Positions 26,007 to 33,643 of a stretch of DNA of 64,000 nt are shown piece after piece. Numbering within the stretch: position 1 is the first letter of the stretch; each line of letters begins with the position of its first letter. The stretch covers positions 1-64,000 of the forward strand of contig CAZMZC010000011.1 of assembly GCA_964570685.1 (NCBI GenBank), given 5' to 3'. The position numbers were made by a program, and so were the translations under genes. Under the pieces are notes generated by a model. That model was not told the DNA's origin. It ran no database searches and was given only the letters and a program-made list of their open reading frames with translations. Source of the stretch: UBA1189 sp964570685 (GTDB lineage Bacteria > Bacteroidota > Bacteroidia > Bacteroidales > Bacteroidaceae).

Positions 26007-26139
26007 AGCGCGGTCGATGCCCATCGGCAGCGCGAACGATGCGCATCGGCAACCTAAAACAACAGATAGGATAACGAAAGGCTAAGGCTGTGAAGCAAGA
26101 AACAGACAATGCGTTTCTGCCAAGTGAGCAAATAGAGAT

Positions 26140-26339
26140 GCTCTCGCTGTGCTTCGCATTATAAAACTTTGTTTTAAGATAGCTTGCTCGCTCGGCAGAG
26201 CACAAACAAGCTTGGCTCTGCTCTCACTCACTTCGCCATTATGAAACCGCGTTTCAAGATGGCTTGTTTGCTCGGCAATGATTAAGCGAGCTTATCATTG
26301 CTCTCGCTGCGCTGCGCCATTGCCAGGGGGTAAACGCAA
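26140..26339. repeat. 80-bp period direct repeat, two full copies and one partial
   Basis: GCTCTC begins at 26140, 26220 and 26300, exactly 80 bp apart. Units 1 and 2 share the order: GCTCTC, CTTCGC, ATTAT.AAAC, G.TTT.AAGAT.GCTTG, then GCTCGGCA. The third unit is cut after GCGCCATTGCC. Confidence 0.75.
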
Positions 26340-26507
26340 ATCATTATATGGCAATATACACTGACAATCAACAACAAATATTGCAAAACGAGCGTTTTTT
26401 GCCAAGGGGTTCCAAGGTGGCCTTGGCAAGGAGGCTTTAGGTCTCGGCCATAAGGAAACAGTTGCGCACGCAACTTTTGCGCAAATATTGCGCATCGCGG
26501 AGACTCG

Positions 26508-26581
26508 GAATCCAATATATAAACAATCCAGCGGATCCACCTCAAGAAGAGCAAGTCCGCTGGATTGTTTATATAGGATTC
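26508..26581 (-). terminator. 26-bp stem hairpin below the BspA-like gene
   Basis: GAATCC + AA + TATATAAACAATCCAGCGGA (26508-26535) pairs with TCCGCTGGATTGTTTATATA + GGATTC (26556-26581), leaving a 20-nt loop and a 2-nt bulge. It begins 30 bp after the stop of the gene at 26611-29010 (- strand) and is probably its 3' end structure; it lacks a U-run, so it may be a processing or stability element instead. Confidence 0.7.
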
Positions 26582-26610
26582 AGTTAATCGTTAATTACAA
26601 CTTCAGATTC

Positions 26611-29010
26611 TTAGTTGTTCACGATGACTTTGCGTCCATTTACGATATAGATACCACCCTTCAGGTTCTCTGTATCCAACACCTTACGGCCCATGAGGTC
26701 GTATATGACCGTTGACTGTTGTCCGTTGTCCGTTGACACGGCATCAATACCGTTATCTATATTCGCCACGTAGGTCACATCATGAGCAGGCATCGTCTCG
26801 TAGGTCTCGCCTACCCAGCCGAGGAAAGTATAACCCTCTTCTGTTGGCTCGTATACATATTCGGGGATAGCCTCTCCGTAGGCCACCTCGGCAGTATGTA
26901 CCAGTTCTTCGCCTACGTAGTAGTATACCTTATATATATTAACGGTATATGTTCCTTCGTAGGTCACATCATTAGCTGGAACAGCCTCAGCTACCTCGCC
27001 CCATCCATCGAAAGCATATCCCTCCTTTTCGGGAGCTTCGGGAGCAACAATTGTAGCTCCATATTCAAGGGAATCGACAGCGATTACCTCATCACCAATC
27101 TTGAAGGTTACAAGATACTTATTGACGGTGAACGTACCACTAATGGTCACGTCATTGGCAGGCATCACCTCGGGGACATCTTTCCATCCACTAAAAGTGT
27201 ACCCCTCCTTCTGTGGAACATCAAGCAAAAAGATTTCCTCTCCATACTCCACGCCAACAGTCCCATACGTTTCACCATCTACAACAAACGTCACGACATT
27301 CTCCTCCACCTGAAACCCCTCCACAAAGAAAAAACTTTCCCATTGGTTTGCTGTTTGGTATCTTTCCACCGCCTTCATAGGAACATTTAACGTACATGTC
27401 CATTTATCTATATCATCCAATGCCATAGATCCGCACAATGGAGGTTGCTTGGCATGGCAGGTAACACTCTTAATATCACGACACCCATAAAAAGCATTGC
27501 TCCCAATATTTTTAAGACTTCGTCCTATCTCAAAAAATTCTAAATGTTTACAATTATAGAAAGCATCTTCACCTACGTTCAGGACATTATCTCCTAAAAA
27601 CAGACTCGTAAGATTTTTGCAACCATAGAAGACACCATATGCGACATCTCCATTACAGTCAATCTTTATTGATTGTACACAATCGTTTTTATAAAAAGTG
27701 TATGGCATCACTGTACCAACTTGTAATTGTTTACCCCGATAGGTAACTATACTATCTATTCTTATCTGAGCACCAATATTACTATATCTGCAGTCTATCA
27801 CATCGCACGTCATGTTTGTAGGATTAGGTACATAAGTTACACCATCCACCTCAAACAACGAACTAATATAAGGATACTCCTTTGTGTTTGTCAAATCGAG
27901 ATATTGACTATTGCCAACATAATTAATTAAGCCATCCGCATACCTGTATCCACTTGGAGGTACGTTTGTCAGCCAACTTACTTTTTCTTTAGGTGTTCCG
28001 TAAAAGGCATCGCTTCCGATAGTAAGTACGCCACTACCAATTATCACAGAATGTAATTGGGTGCAATTATAGAAAGACTCCTCGCCAACACTTGTCACAT
28101 CTTCACCAATAGTTACTTTTGAGAATCGACTACCGACAAATGCTTTTGAGGGGACATTACAATTTACAAAAAGTTCACCAGAGCAATCAGTAAAAGCATT
28201 CGACCCGATACTCGTCACTCCCTCGGGAATGGTGATGGAAGCAAGGCTGCTGCAACCTTCGAAAGCATAGTATCCAACACTAGTCAAACCCTTGGGGATG
28301 ATAATGGAGGAGAGGCTGTTGCAACCACGAAAAGTAGAATTTTCAATGCTTCTCACGCCCTCGGGAATGGTGATGGAAGCGAGGCTGCTGCAACCATTGA
28401 AAGCATAACTTCCAATGCTCGTCACACCCTCGGGAATGATAATGGAGGTGAGGCTACTGCAACCTTCGAAAGCAGATCTTTCAATGCTCGTCACACTCTC
28501 GGGGATGGAAATGGAAATAAGGCTACTGCAACCTTCGAAAGACTCACTTCCAACACTTACAATTCCCTCAGGAATATCAATATAAGTAAGATTACTACAT
28601 CCTTTAAAAATACTTGATTCCATACTCATTAGACACTTAGGCATGGCAACAGTTGTAAGGCCAATACAACCTTCAAAAGCCCCCCATCCAATACTCGTTA
28701 CACTTTCTGGAATGATTACAGAATTCAGACTATTGCAATAGTGAAAAGCGAACCGACCGATAGCAGCTACGCTATACGTAGTACTATCATAATCAACGGT
28801 AGAAGGAATTTCAATAGCTCCAATGTACTTGCAACTGTTATCACTTTCTTCTGCGCTGTAGTATGTAACCGCCACAACACTTTCCACAGAAGAGGTGATT
28901 TTGTAGCATATTCCATCTACCTCAAAATCAAAAGCACTCGCCAGTAAAGGGATTACCATGGCGCAGAACGACAACAATAGTCTTCTTACTTGTTTTCTGT
29001 TTGTTTTCAT
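26611..29010 (-). CDS. BspA-type leucine-rich repeat protein with B-repeats and T9SS-like tail
   Basis: Exported surface protein of 799 aa. After a signal peptide (MKTNRKQVRRLLLSFCAMVIPLLASA) come LRR_5/BspA repeats of 23 residues (SLTSIIIPEGVTSIGSYAF and variants) from about 60 to 330 and again around 450-520. Three Listeria-Bacteroides type B-repeats follow (about 575-765: KEGYTFSGWKDVPEVMPANDVT, KEGYAFDGWGEVAEAVPANDVT, EEGYTFLGWVGETYETMPAHDVT). The end is a sorting-type tail, VIYDLMGRKVLDTENLKGGIYIVNGRKVIVNN. Such proteins bind host matrix or other bacteria. In the linker, STDNGQQSTV is encoded by a repeated TTGTCCGT word. It is paralogous to the partial gene at 1-1340 and has a long structured leader (29093-29214). 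Confidence 0.92.
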   Translation of the reverse strand: MKTNRKQVRRLLLSFCAMVIPLLASAFDFEVDGICYKITSSVESVVAVTYYSAEESDNSCKYIGAIEIPSTVDYDSTTYSVAAIGRFAFHYCNSLNSVIIPESVTSIGWGAFEGCIGLTTVAMPKCLMSMESSIFKGCSNLTYIDIPEGIVSVGSESFEGCSSLISISIPESVTSIERSAFEGCSSLTSIIIPEGVTSIGSYAFNGCSSLASITIPEGVRSIENSTFRGCNSLSSIIIPKGLTSVGYYAFEGCSSLASITIPEGVTSIGSNAFTDCSGELFVNCNVPSKAFVGSRFSKVTIGEDVTSVGEESFYNCTQLHSVIIGSGVLTIGSDAFYGTPKEKVSWLTNVPPSGYRYADGLINYVGNSQYLDLTNTKEYPYISSLFEVDGVTYVPNPTNMTCDVIDCRYSNIGAQIRIDSIVTYRGKQLQVGTVMPYTFYKNDCVQSIKIDCNGDVAYGVFYGCKNLTSLFLGDNVLNVGEDAFYNCKHLEFFEIGRSLKNIGSNAFYGCRDIKSVTCHAKQPPLCGSMALDDIDKWTCTLNVPMKAVERYQTANQWESFFFVEGFQVEENVVTFVVDGETYGTVGVEYGEEIFLLDVPQKEGYTFSGWKDVPEVMPANDVTISGTFTVNKYLVTFKIGDEVIAVDSLEYGATIVAPEAPEKEGYAFDGWGEVAEAVPANDVTYEGTYTVNIYKVYYYVGEELVHTAEVAYGEAIPEYVYEPTEEGYTFLGWVGETYETMPAHDVTYVANIDNGIDAVSTDNGQQSTVIYDLMGRKVLDTENLKGGIYIVNGRKVIVNN

Positions 29011-29092
29011 CTTGATTGCTATTTAAGTTGATAATCATTCTTTTCACTTATCAGCTACGCATATCCATAAAGAAAGCGCAGACTTACTACCA

Positions 29093-29214
29093 TATCTCTG
29101 TCAGGCTCACCACAAGCCCCTAAACACTATGGAGAAGTCTACGCCTAAGCGTAGCTTCACCGTGTTTAGGATGTTCATGCCCGTTTTCTTACGAGGTGGT
29201 GATTCGACAGAGAA
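29093..29214 (-). ncRNA. structured RNA element in the leader of the BspA-like gene
   Basis: Nested complementary segments suggest a folded RNA of about 120 nt. TCTCTGTC pairs with GACAGAGA (outer), CACCAC with GTGGTG, CCTAAACAC (29119-29127) with GTGTTTAGG (29162-29170), and CTACGC with GCGTAG closing a CTAA loop; an asymmetric internal loop separates the outer and inner stems. On the - strand a promoter (TACTTTTG, 29253-29260) lies just upstream and the BspA-like start 83 bp downstream, so it is either a 5' leader element or a free small RNA. The single-hairpin architecture with a large internal loop loosely recalls 6S RNA, but I cannot assign it to any known class; the orientation is inferred from the promoter. 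Confidence 0.5.
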
Positions 29215-29252
29215 ATGAGCAATCAATATGTTGTGTGCTCTGAAGCACGAGA

Positions 29253-29282
29253 CAAAAGTAATAATAATTCGTCAAATGACAA
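29253..29282 (-). promoter_or_regulatory. promoter for the structured leader/BspA-like gene
   Basis: Complement of 29253-29260 is TACTTTTG (-7) and complement of 29280-29282 is TTG (-33) with a 19-bp spacer. The predicted leader of the gene at 29010 is about 235 nt. Confidence 0.6.
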
Positions 29283-29348
29283 CTGACAAATGACAAATAT
29301 TTTCTTGCATCGTAAAAGAAAAGCAATGGAGCCACCCGCAATAATTCA

Positions 29349-29392
29349 CAAGGTCTTCAAGAAATAGGCGTAGACGTACCTTGAAGGCCTTG
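29349..29392 (-). terminator. hairpin below the four-helix protein gene
   Basis: CAAGGTCTTCAAG (29349-29361) pairs with CTTGAAGGCCTTG (29380-29392), 13 bp with one G-U, loop 18 nt. It lies 100 bp past the stop of the gene at 29493 and may end its transcript; no U-run is seen on the - strand. The remaining 29283-29492 spacer holds only TGACAA-type simple repeats; the short frame at 29272-29496 is not called. Confidence 0.45.
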
Positions 29393-29492
29393 GGATTTTG
29401 CGTCGTACAAGAAGTCTCAACATCTACCACAAGGCACACCAGCTGCGCCCGATGAACATAGTGCTCAAGGGTGCGCAACGGAAAAGAGGAAT

Positions 29493-30158
29493 TCATTCAA
29501 GCTTGCTAGGAGTATCTGGCTGATTCGGATTGCACGGATTGCTTTGTGAACTTGGATTACTCGAAGGTCTCTGATTAGCCTGCCACTGACCACTCTGATA
29601 GTTCGGGAAGCCCCCGCGTGCTTGTGTACGTGCGCGGTACATCTGCTCCTTGATGCCGCCCTCTTTAAGGAAGCGGCGCTTCTGCGCCTCTATGAGGCGG
29701 GTGATGAGCACGTCGTACTGATGCAGCATGGTGATAGCAATGTTGGCGGCCGTCTCGGCCGAACGGGTATCTACCATATGCTGGTACTGCTCGGGCTGCA
29801 TATGGGTACGGGTATACGAGCGGGTCTGACGAGTACGTGGGTCGCAGACATCCCACTTCGTGAGGCGACGGGTGAGAAGATAGTCTTCGTAATCGAGGCG
29901 AAGCTCGTGCATGCTCGATTTCGCTACGTTGGTGAGTTTGAGTTCCATCTCGCGTGAAGTGATACCATCGACACTACCCTCGGCGATGTTCTGCTTGCCC
30001 GACCGCGCTGCCTGCACCATCTGGTCTATCGTGCGGTCGCCTTTCTGTAGATGCTTGTGGGCGAAGTCGTAGGTGAGAGCATAGATACACTCGGCCAACT
30101 GGAACACATTGAGGTCACGGTAGTTACCCTCTTGGGGAAGGAAGTCGGCGGTGTCCAT
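29493..30158 (-). CDS. S23-like four-helix-bundle suffix-domain protein
   Basis: A 221-aa cytosolic helical protein. Residues 15-165 carry the four-helix bundle pattern of the S23/avd-like family (VFQLAECIYALTYDFAHKHLQKGDRTIDQMVQAARSGKQNIAEGS, then LKLTNVAKSSMHELRLDYEDYL and AANIAITMLHQYDVLITRLIEAQ). Family members were first found encoded in 23S rRNA intervening sequences; the role of the free-standing Bacteroidales type is unknown. The last 40 residues (SSNPSSQSNPCNPNQPDTPS) are low-complexity and are encoded by GGATTnCTnnG repeats; related GAGTACTCGG repeats sit in its own 5' spacer (30205-30247). No reverse transcriptase or diversity-generating element is nearby. Confidence 0.85.
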   Translation of the reverse strand: MDTADFLPQEGNYRDLNVFQLAECIYALTYDFAHKHLQKGDRTIDQMVQAARSGKQNIAEGSVDGITSREMELKLTNVAKSSMHELRLDYEDYLLTRRLTKWDVCDPRTRQTRSYTRTHMQPEQYQHMVDTRSAETAANIAITMLHQYDVLITRLIEAQKRRFLKEGGIKEQMYRARTQARGGFPNYQSGQWQANQRPSSNPSSQSNPCNPNQPDTPSKLE

Positions 30159-30616
30159 AGTGAGGTGCGTTTGGGTGGTTATTGTGGTTTTGTTTTCTTT
30201 ACCAAGAGAGTTCTGAGTACTCGGAGTGCTCTGAGTACTCGGAGGTCTCTACAGCTCTCTCGGACTGCAAATATACAAAACATATGCTACCGCCCCAAAT
30301 CATCGGTAGGGAAAGTGGGGACTTTTCTTGCTAGAGCACGCGGAAAGCACGGAGAACTCTGAGAATTTGGAGAACTCAGATTGCTCTGTGAACTCCACCA
30401 AACTTAGCCCTATTCCCAAACTACAACGACAACTTCGGGGCATCAAGACAGATTTTTCGGTGAATAATTACCATAAATGAAAAACAATCCGTATATTTGC
30501 GATGAACACGAATATATATGGCACTCGCTGTGAAAAATATTCAAGCAAGCTTGATATTTCTCGCTCGTTTGTTGTTATATTTGAAGCATTAAACCGTAGA
30601 GCGACTTGCCAACACT
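30159..30616. other. 458-bp spacer with GAGTACTCGGAG repeats and a patatin-gene promoter
   Basis: No gene. TCTGAGTACTCGGAGTGCTC and related words are repeated at 30209-30247 and weaker GAGAACTCTGAG words at 30352-30390. The right end holds TATATTTG (30492-30499), the -7 box for the gene at 30617, with a leader of roughly 110 nt. No -33 match is obvious. Confidence 0.6.
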
Positions 30617-32914
30617 ATGAGAAGAGCCATCACTGCACTGCTATCGCTACTGATACTGACGGGCTGGGTGTGTGCCCAGTCCGTAGGACTGGTGCTGAGC
30701 GGTGGCGGTGCCAAGGGCATCACACACATAGGCATCATACAGGCGCTGGAGGAGAACGGCATACCCATCGACTACATCGCGGGCACCTCGATAGGCGCTA
30801 TCATCGGCGGGCTCTATGCCATGGGCTACACGCCGCAAGAGATGCTCGACCTCATCGGGTCAAAAGAGTTCCAGCAATGCTACTCGGGCGAAATCGACGA
30901 AGACAACCTCTACTACATCAAGCAGAACGAGCCCACACCGGCACTGTATACCATCAAGGCCAACGTGGGCGACTCTATCACCGTGGTGCAGGCCCTGCCA
31001 ATCAGCCTCATCGACCCCGTGCACATGAACATCAAGATACTGGAACTCTGCGTGCAGGCCACTGCGGCGTGTAAAGAGAACTTCGACAGCCTCTTCGTGC
31101 CCTTCCGCTGCGTAGCCTCCGACGTGTACAACAAGCAGGAGCTGGTATTCAGCCAAGGCGACCTGGGCAATGCCGTGCGGGCCTCGATGACATTCCCCCT
31201 CGTGTTCCGCCCCATTAAGATAAACGGCGTGCTGGCATTCGACGGCGGCATATACAACAACTTCCCAGCCAATGTGATGAAGAGCGACTTTGCGCCCGAC
31301 TATATCATCGGCAGCATAGTGTCTGCCAACAAGGAGCAGCCCGCCGCCGATGACATTGTGGCTCAGGTGGAAAGCATGATTATGCAGGCAAGCAACTACA
31401 CCTTGCCCGACGAGAACGGCATACTGATGAACTTTGACCTGCAAAGCGAGGCCGGACTGCTCGATTTCGACAAGGCACAGTACCTCTTCGAACTGGGCTA
31501 TGCCACCACCATGCAGCTTATCGACTCTATCAAAGGCAAGGTGTTGCGTACGCAACCTCTCGACAGTCTGCAAAAACGCCGTGAAGCCTACAAGCAAACC
31601 CTCCCCGAGGTAATATTCCAAAACATCAGCGTAAGTGGTGTAAACGAAAGCCAACGCAGGTTTATCGTTAACGAAATACGCCCCGCAGGACACCGTTATG
31701 TACGCCTCAAGGAATTCAGAGAGGCCTACTTCCGCCTGATGTCAGAGAATGTAATCAACGAGATACACCCCACGGCCGTATACAACCCGAAGAGCAAGAC
31801 CTTTGACCTGCACCTCGACGTATCGATGAAAGATAACATCGCTTTCTCTTTTGGTGGGGGATTGTCGACCAACAACATCAACCAGATATACTTTGGCCTG
31901 GACTACAACCACCTGCGCCGCCACTCCACGGAACTTCAGCTCGACGGGCAGTTTGGCCGCATGTACAACAACGTACAGCTCATGGGCCGCTTCAACTTTG
32001 CCACCGACATACCCATGTCGCTCCGCGTGCTGGGGTCGCACTCTACGATGAACTATTTCAAGCAGAGCTTCCTCTTCTCCGACAATACCACCCCTGCCCT
32101 TAACAAGCAGACCGAGACTTTCGGAAAGCTCAAGCTCGCCCTCCCCTTCATGACGCAGCACAAGGCCGAATTCGGCATCGGCATCGGACAGATTACCGAC
32201 AGCTACATGCAGGGCAACACCATAGACCTGAGCAACATCGCCTACAACAGCAATCGCTACCGTCTATTGGGTGGTTCGGTGCTCTTCAAACGCAACTCGC
32301 TCAACAGCATCCAATATGCCACCAAGGGAGCCTCGCAGCAGATTCTGGCACAAATATTCACAGGCACCAACACCTACACCCCCTATTCTGTATTGCAAGG
32401 CCAACCCTCCGAGGAGCCTATCTCGTGGATGCAGCTGCACTTCAGAGACCAGCGCTACCTGCCATCTGGAGGCAAGTTCATACTGGGCACCCACCTTGAG
32501 GGCTACTATTCGTCGCGCAACTTGGTACAAAACTACACCGCCACCATGATGCAGGCAGGTACCTTCTCTCCCACTCCCTGCACGCTCTTCACCTATAACA
32601 CCACCTTCCGCGCCAATCAATACATTGCCGCAGGCCTCAAGCCCATCTACGCCCTCAACCCCTACCTGCAGTTCCGCTTCGAGGCCTACGCCTTTGTCCC
32701 CATCCTGCCCATCTTGCAGAACGAAGAGGGCAAGGCATATTACGGACAGGCCTTCTCCACCTTCGCCCACCTCGAAGAACTATCCATCGTAGGACGTTTC
32801 TCCACCTTCGTCATTAGCGCCTACCTCAACCACAACAGCAGTGCTCCCAGAAGCGTCAGCGCAGGCATATCACTCGGGTGGTACATGTTCAACAACCGGT
32901 TCATAGAGCAATGA
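30617..32914 (+). CDS. patatin-like phospholipase with outer-membrane barrel
   Basis: A 765-aa exported lipase of the PlpD/type Vd-like architecture. Signal peptide MRRAITALLSLLILTGWVCAQ; patatin domain with oxyanion loop SGGGAKG (28-34), nucleophile Ser58 in AGTSIGA and catalytic Asp in AFDGGIYNN (about 207), forming the Ser-Asp dyad. Then a POTRA-like segment (VIFQNISVSGVNESQRRFIVNEIR, about 333-356) and a C-terminal 16-strand-like barrel (FSFGGGLSTNNINQIYFGLDY to the last residues GISLGWYMFNNRF). Such proteins hydrolyse phospholipids and expose or release the lipase at the cell surface. It is monocistronic and followed by a tRNA gene. Confidence 0.92.
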   Translation: MRRAITALLSLLILTGWVCAQSVGLVLSGGGAKGITHIGIIQALEENGIPIDYIAGTSIGAIIGGLYAMGYTPQEMLDLIGSKEFQQCYSGEIDEDNLYYIKQNEPTPALYTIKANVGDSITVVQALPISLIDPVHMNIKILELCVQATAACKENFDSLFVPFRCVASDVYNKQELVFSQGDLGNAVRASMTFPLVFRPIKINGVLAFDGGIYNNFPANVMKSDFAPDYIIGSIVSANKEQPAADDIVAQVESMIMQASNYTLPDENGILMNFDLQSEAGLLDFDKAQYLFELGYATTMQLIDSIKGKVLRTQPLDSLQKRREAYKQTLPEVIFQNISVSGVNESQRRFIVNEIRPAGHRYVRLKEFREAYFRLMSENVINEIHPTAVYNPKSKTFDLHLDVSMKDNIAFSFGGGLSTNNINQIYFGLDYNHLRRHSTELQLDGQFGRMYNNVQLMGRFNFATDIPMSLRVLGSHSTMNYFKQSFLFSDNTTPALNKQTETFGKLKLALPFMTQHKAEFGIGIGQITDSYMQGNTIDLSNIAYNSNRYRLLGGSVLFKRNSLNSIQYATKGASQQILAQIFTGTNTYTPYSVLQGQPSEEPISWMQLHFRDQRYLPSGGKFILGTHLEGYYSSRNLVQNYTATMMQAGTFSPTPCTLFTYNTTFRANQYIAAGLKPIYALNPYLQFRFEAYAFVPILPILQNEEGKAYYGQAFSTFAHLEELSIVGRFSTFVISAYLNHNSSAPRSVSAGISLGWYMFNNRFIEQ

Positions 32915-32979
32915 CGTTCCGACAGACAGATGCCATCTGAAGAAAATTGAAGATTTTTTGAAAAAAAGTCGCCACACAT

Positions 32980-33010
32980 TTTGCAGATTCAAAAAAAGGC
33001 AGTACCTTTG
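32980..33010 (+). promoter_or_regulatory. consensus promoter of the tRNA-Arg gene
   Basis: TTTG (32980-32983) and TACCTTTG (33003-33010), 19-bp spacer; the tRNA starts 23 bp further on. Confidence 0.8.
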
Positions 33011-33032
33011 CATCGCAATTGAGAAAAACAAC

Positions 33033-33106
33033 GGCTCCTTAGCTCAACTGAATAGAGCATTTGACTACGGATCAAAAGGTTATAGGTTTGAATCCTATAG
33101 GAGTCA
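33033..33106 (+). tRNA. tRNA-Arg (ACG)
   Basis: A complete cloverleaf can be drawn. Acceptor GGCTCCT (33033-33039) pairs with AGGAGTC (33099-33105); D-arm TAGCTCAACTGAATAGAGCA; anticodon stem TTTGA/TCAAA with loop CTACGGA, giving anticodon ACG (Arg CGN); T-arm ATAGG-TTTGAAT-CCTAT; discriminator A33106. CCA is not encoded. A34 would be modified to inosine. It has its own promoter and terminator and stands alone. Confidence 0.95.
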
Positions 33107-33117
33107 CTCAGAAGCAG

Positions 33118-33148
33118 GACGAACAACTTCGGTTGTTCGTCTTTTTTT
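33118..33148 (+). terminator. rho-independent terminator of tRNA-Arg
   Basis: GACGAACAAC (33118-33127), loop TTCG, GTTGTTCGTC (33132-33141), then seven T. Confidence 0.95.
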
Positions 33149-33243
33149 GTGCAAATAGTATTGAACAAACAAGCGCGTGGAAATGTTGATTAGTTGTCAA
33201 AAATAACAAGCCTCTATTCACAAACTCTTCAACCCATACACTT

Positions 33244-33603
33244 ATGAACAAAGACATCAACGAGCACCAGTCGCTCCGCGTCATCCACGCCATCGCACGG
33301 GTTTACCGCACAACATCGCCACAGTCAAGACAAATCGTCAGAGACATACACCATGTAATTGCCGCCTACGAACTGTGCGACAAGGAAGCAGCCCTCGCCT
33401 GCAACCGCTACATCATCACCAAATATCCTATCTTATATAAAGTAGCGCCACGCTATGGGCTACACCCGATGAGTCCGAACGAGTTCTTCGGACGCACCGA
33501 GAGCGAGTTGCAGCATACGCTCTACAATCTCTGCATCTTCCTATACGACAGCCTCAAGAAACAATCCATAGGCATAAAAAAGCAGGAAGACATGCCACTC
33601 TGA
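33244..33603 (+). CDS. small hypothetical protein (119 aa)
   Basis: Not recognised. A soluble, mainly helical protein (SLRVIHAIARVYRTTSPQSR, VIAAYELCDKEAALACNRYI, ELQHTLYNLCIFLYDSLKKQ) with no export signal. It lies between the tRNA terminator and the convergent ettA gene. The composition is protein-like and the frame uninterrupted, so it is probably real, but no function can be inferred. Confidence 0.6.
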   Translation: MNKDINEHQSLRVIHAIARVYRTTSPQSRQIVRDIHHVIAAYELCDKEAALACNRYIITKYPILYKVAPRYGLHPMSPNEFFGRTESELQHTLYNLCIFLYDSLKKQSIGIKKQEDMPL

Positions 33604-33643
33604 CATATCTTCCCACAATTATACTGTTCGCAGGGACTACTAC

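Larger units (their letters stand above)
25594..26610. other. 1-kb gene-free region built of several repeat types
   Basis: No protein-coding gene is supported. In order it holds three copies of CCCTTGGCA (or its complement) around 25659-25722, a CACATTGACAATGTG dyad at 25728-25742, a perfect 38-bp palindrome (25969-26006) with related GATGCGCATCGGCAGC units after it, three copies of an 80-bp period repeat (26140-26339) and a long hairpin (26508-26581). The frame at 25963-26205 is repeat translation and is not called. Confidence 0.7.

Noticed and set aside
25963..26205. 80-codon - strand frame in the repeat region
   Set aside because: It reads through the 38-bp palindrome and its degenerate copies; composition is that of repeats.
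29272..29496. 74-codon - strand frame after the four-helix protein
   Set aside because: It overlaps a probable terminator hairpin and TGACAA simple repeats; no protein-like pattern.
29493..30158. Diversity-generating retroelement accessory protein (Avd)
   Set aside because: The four-helix fold is similar, but no reverse transcriptase, template repeat or variable repeat lies nearby.
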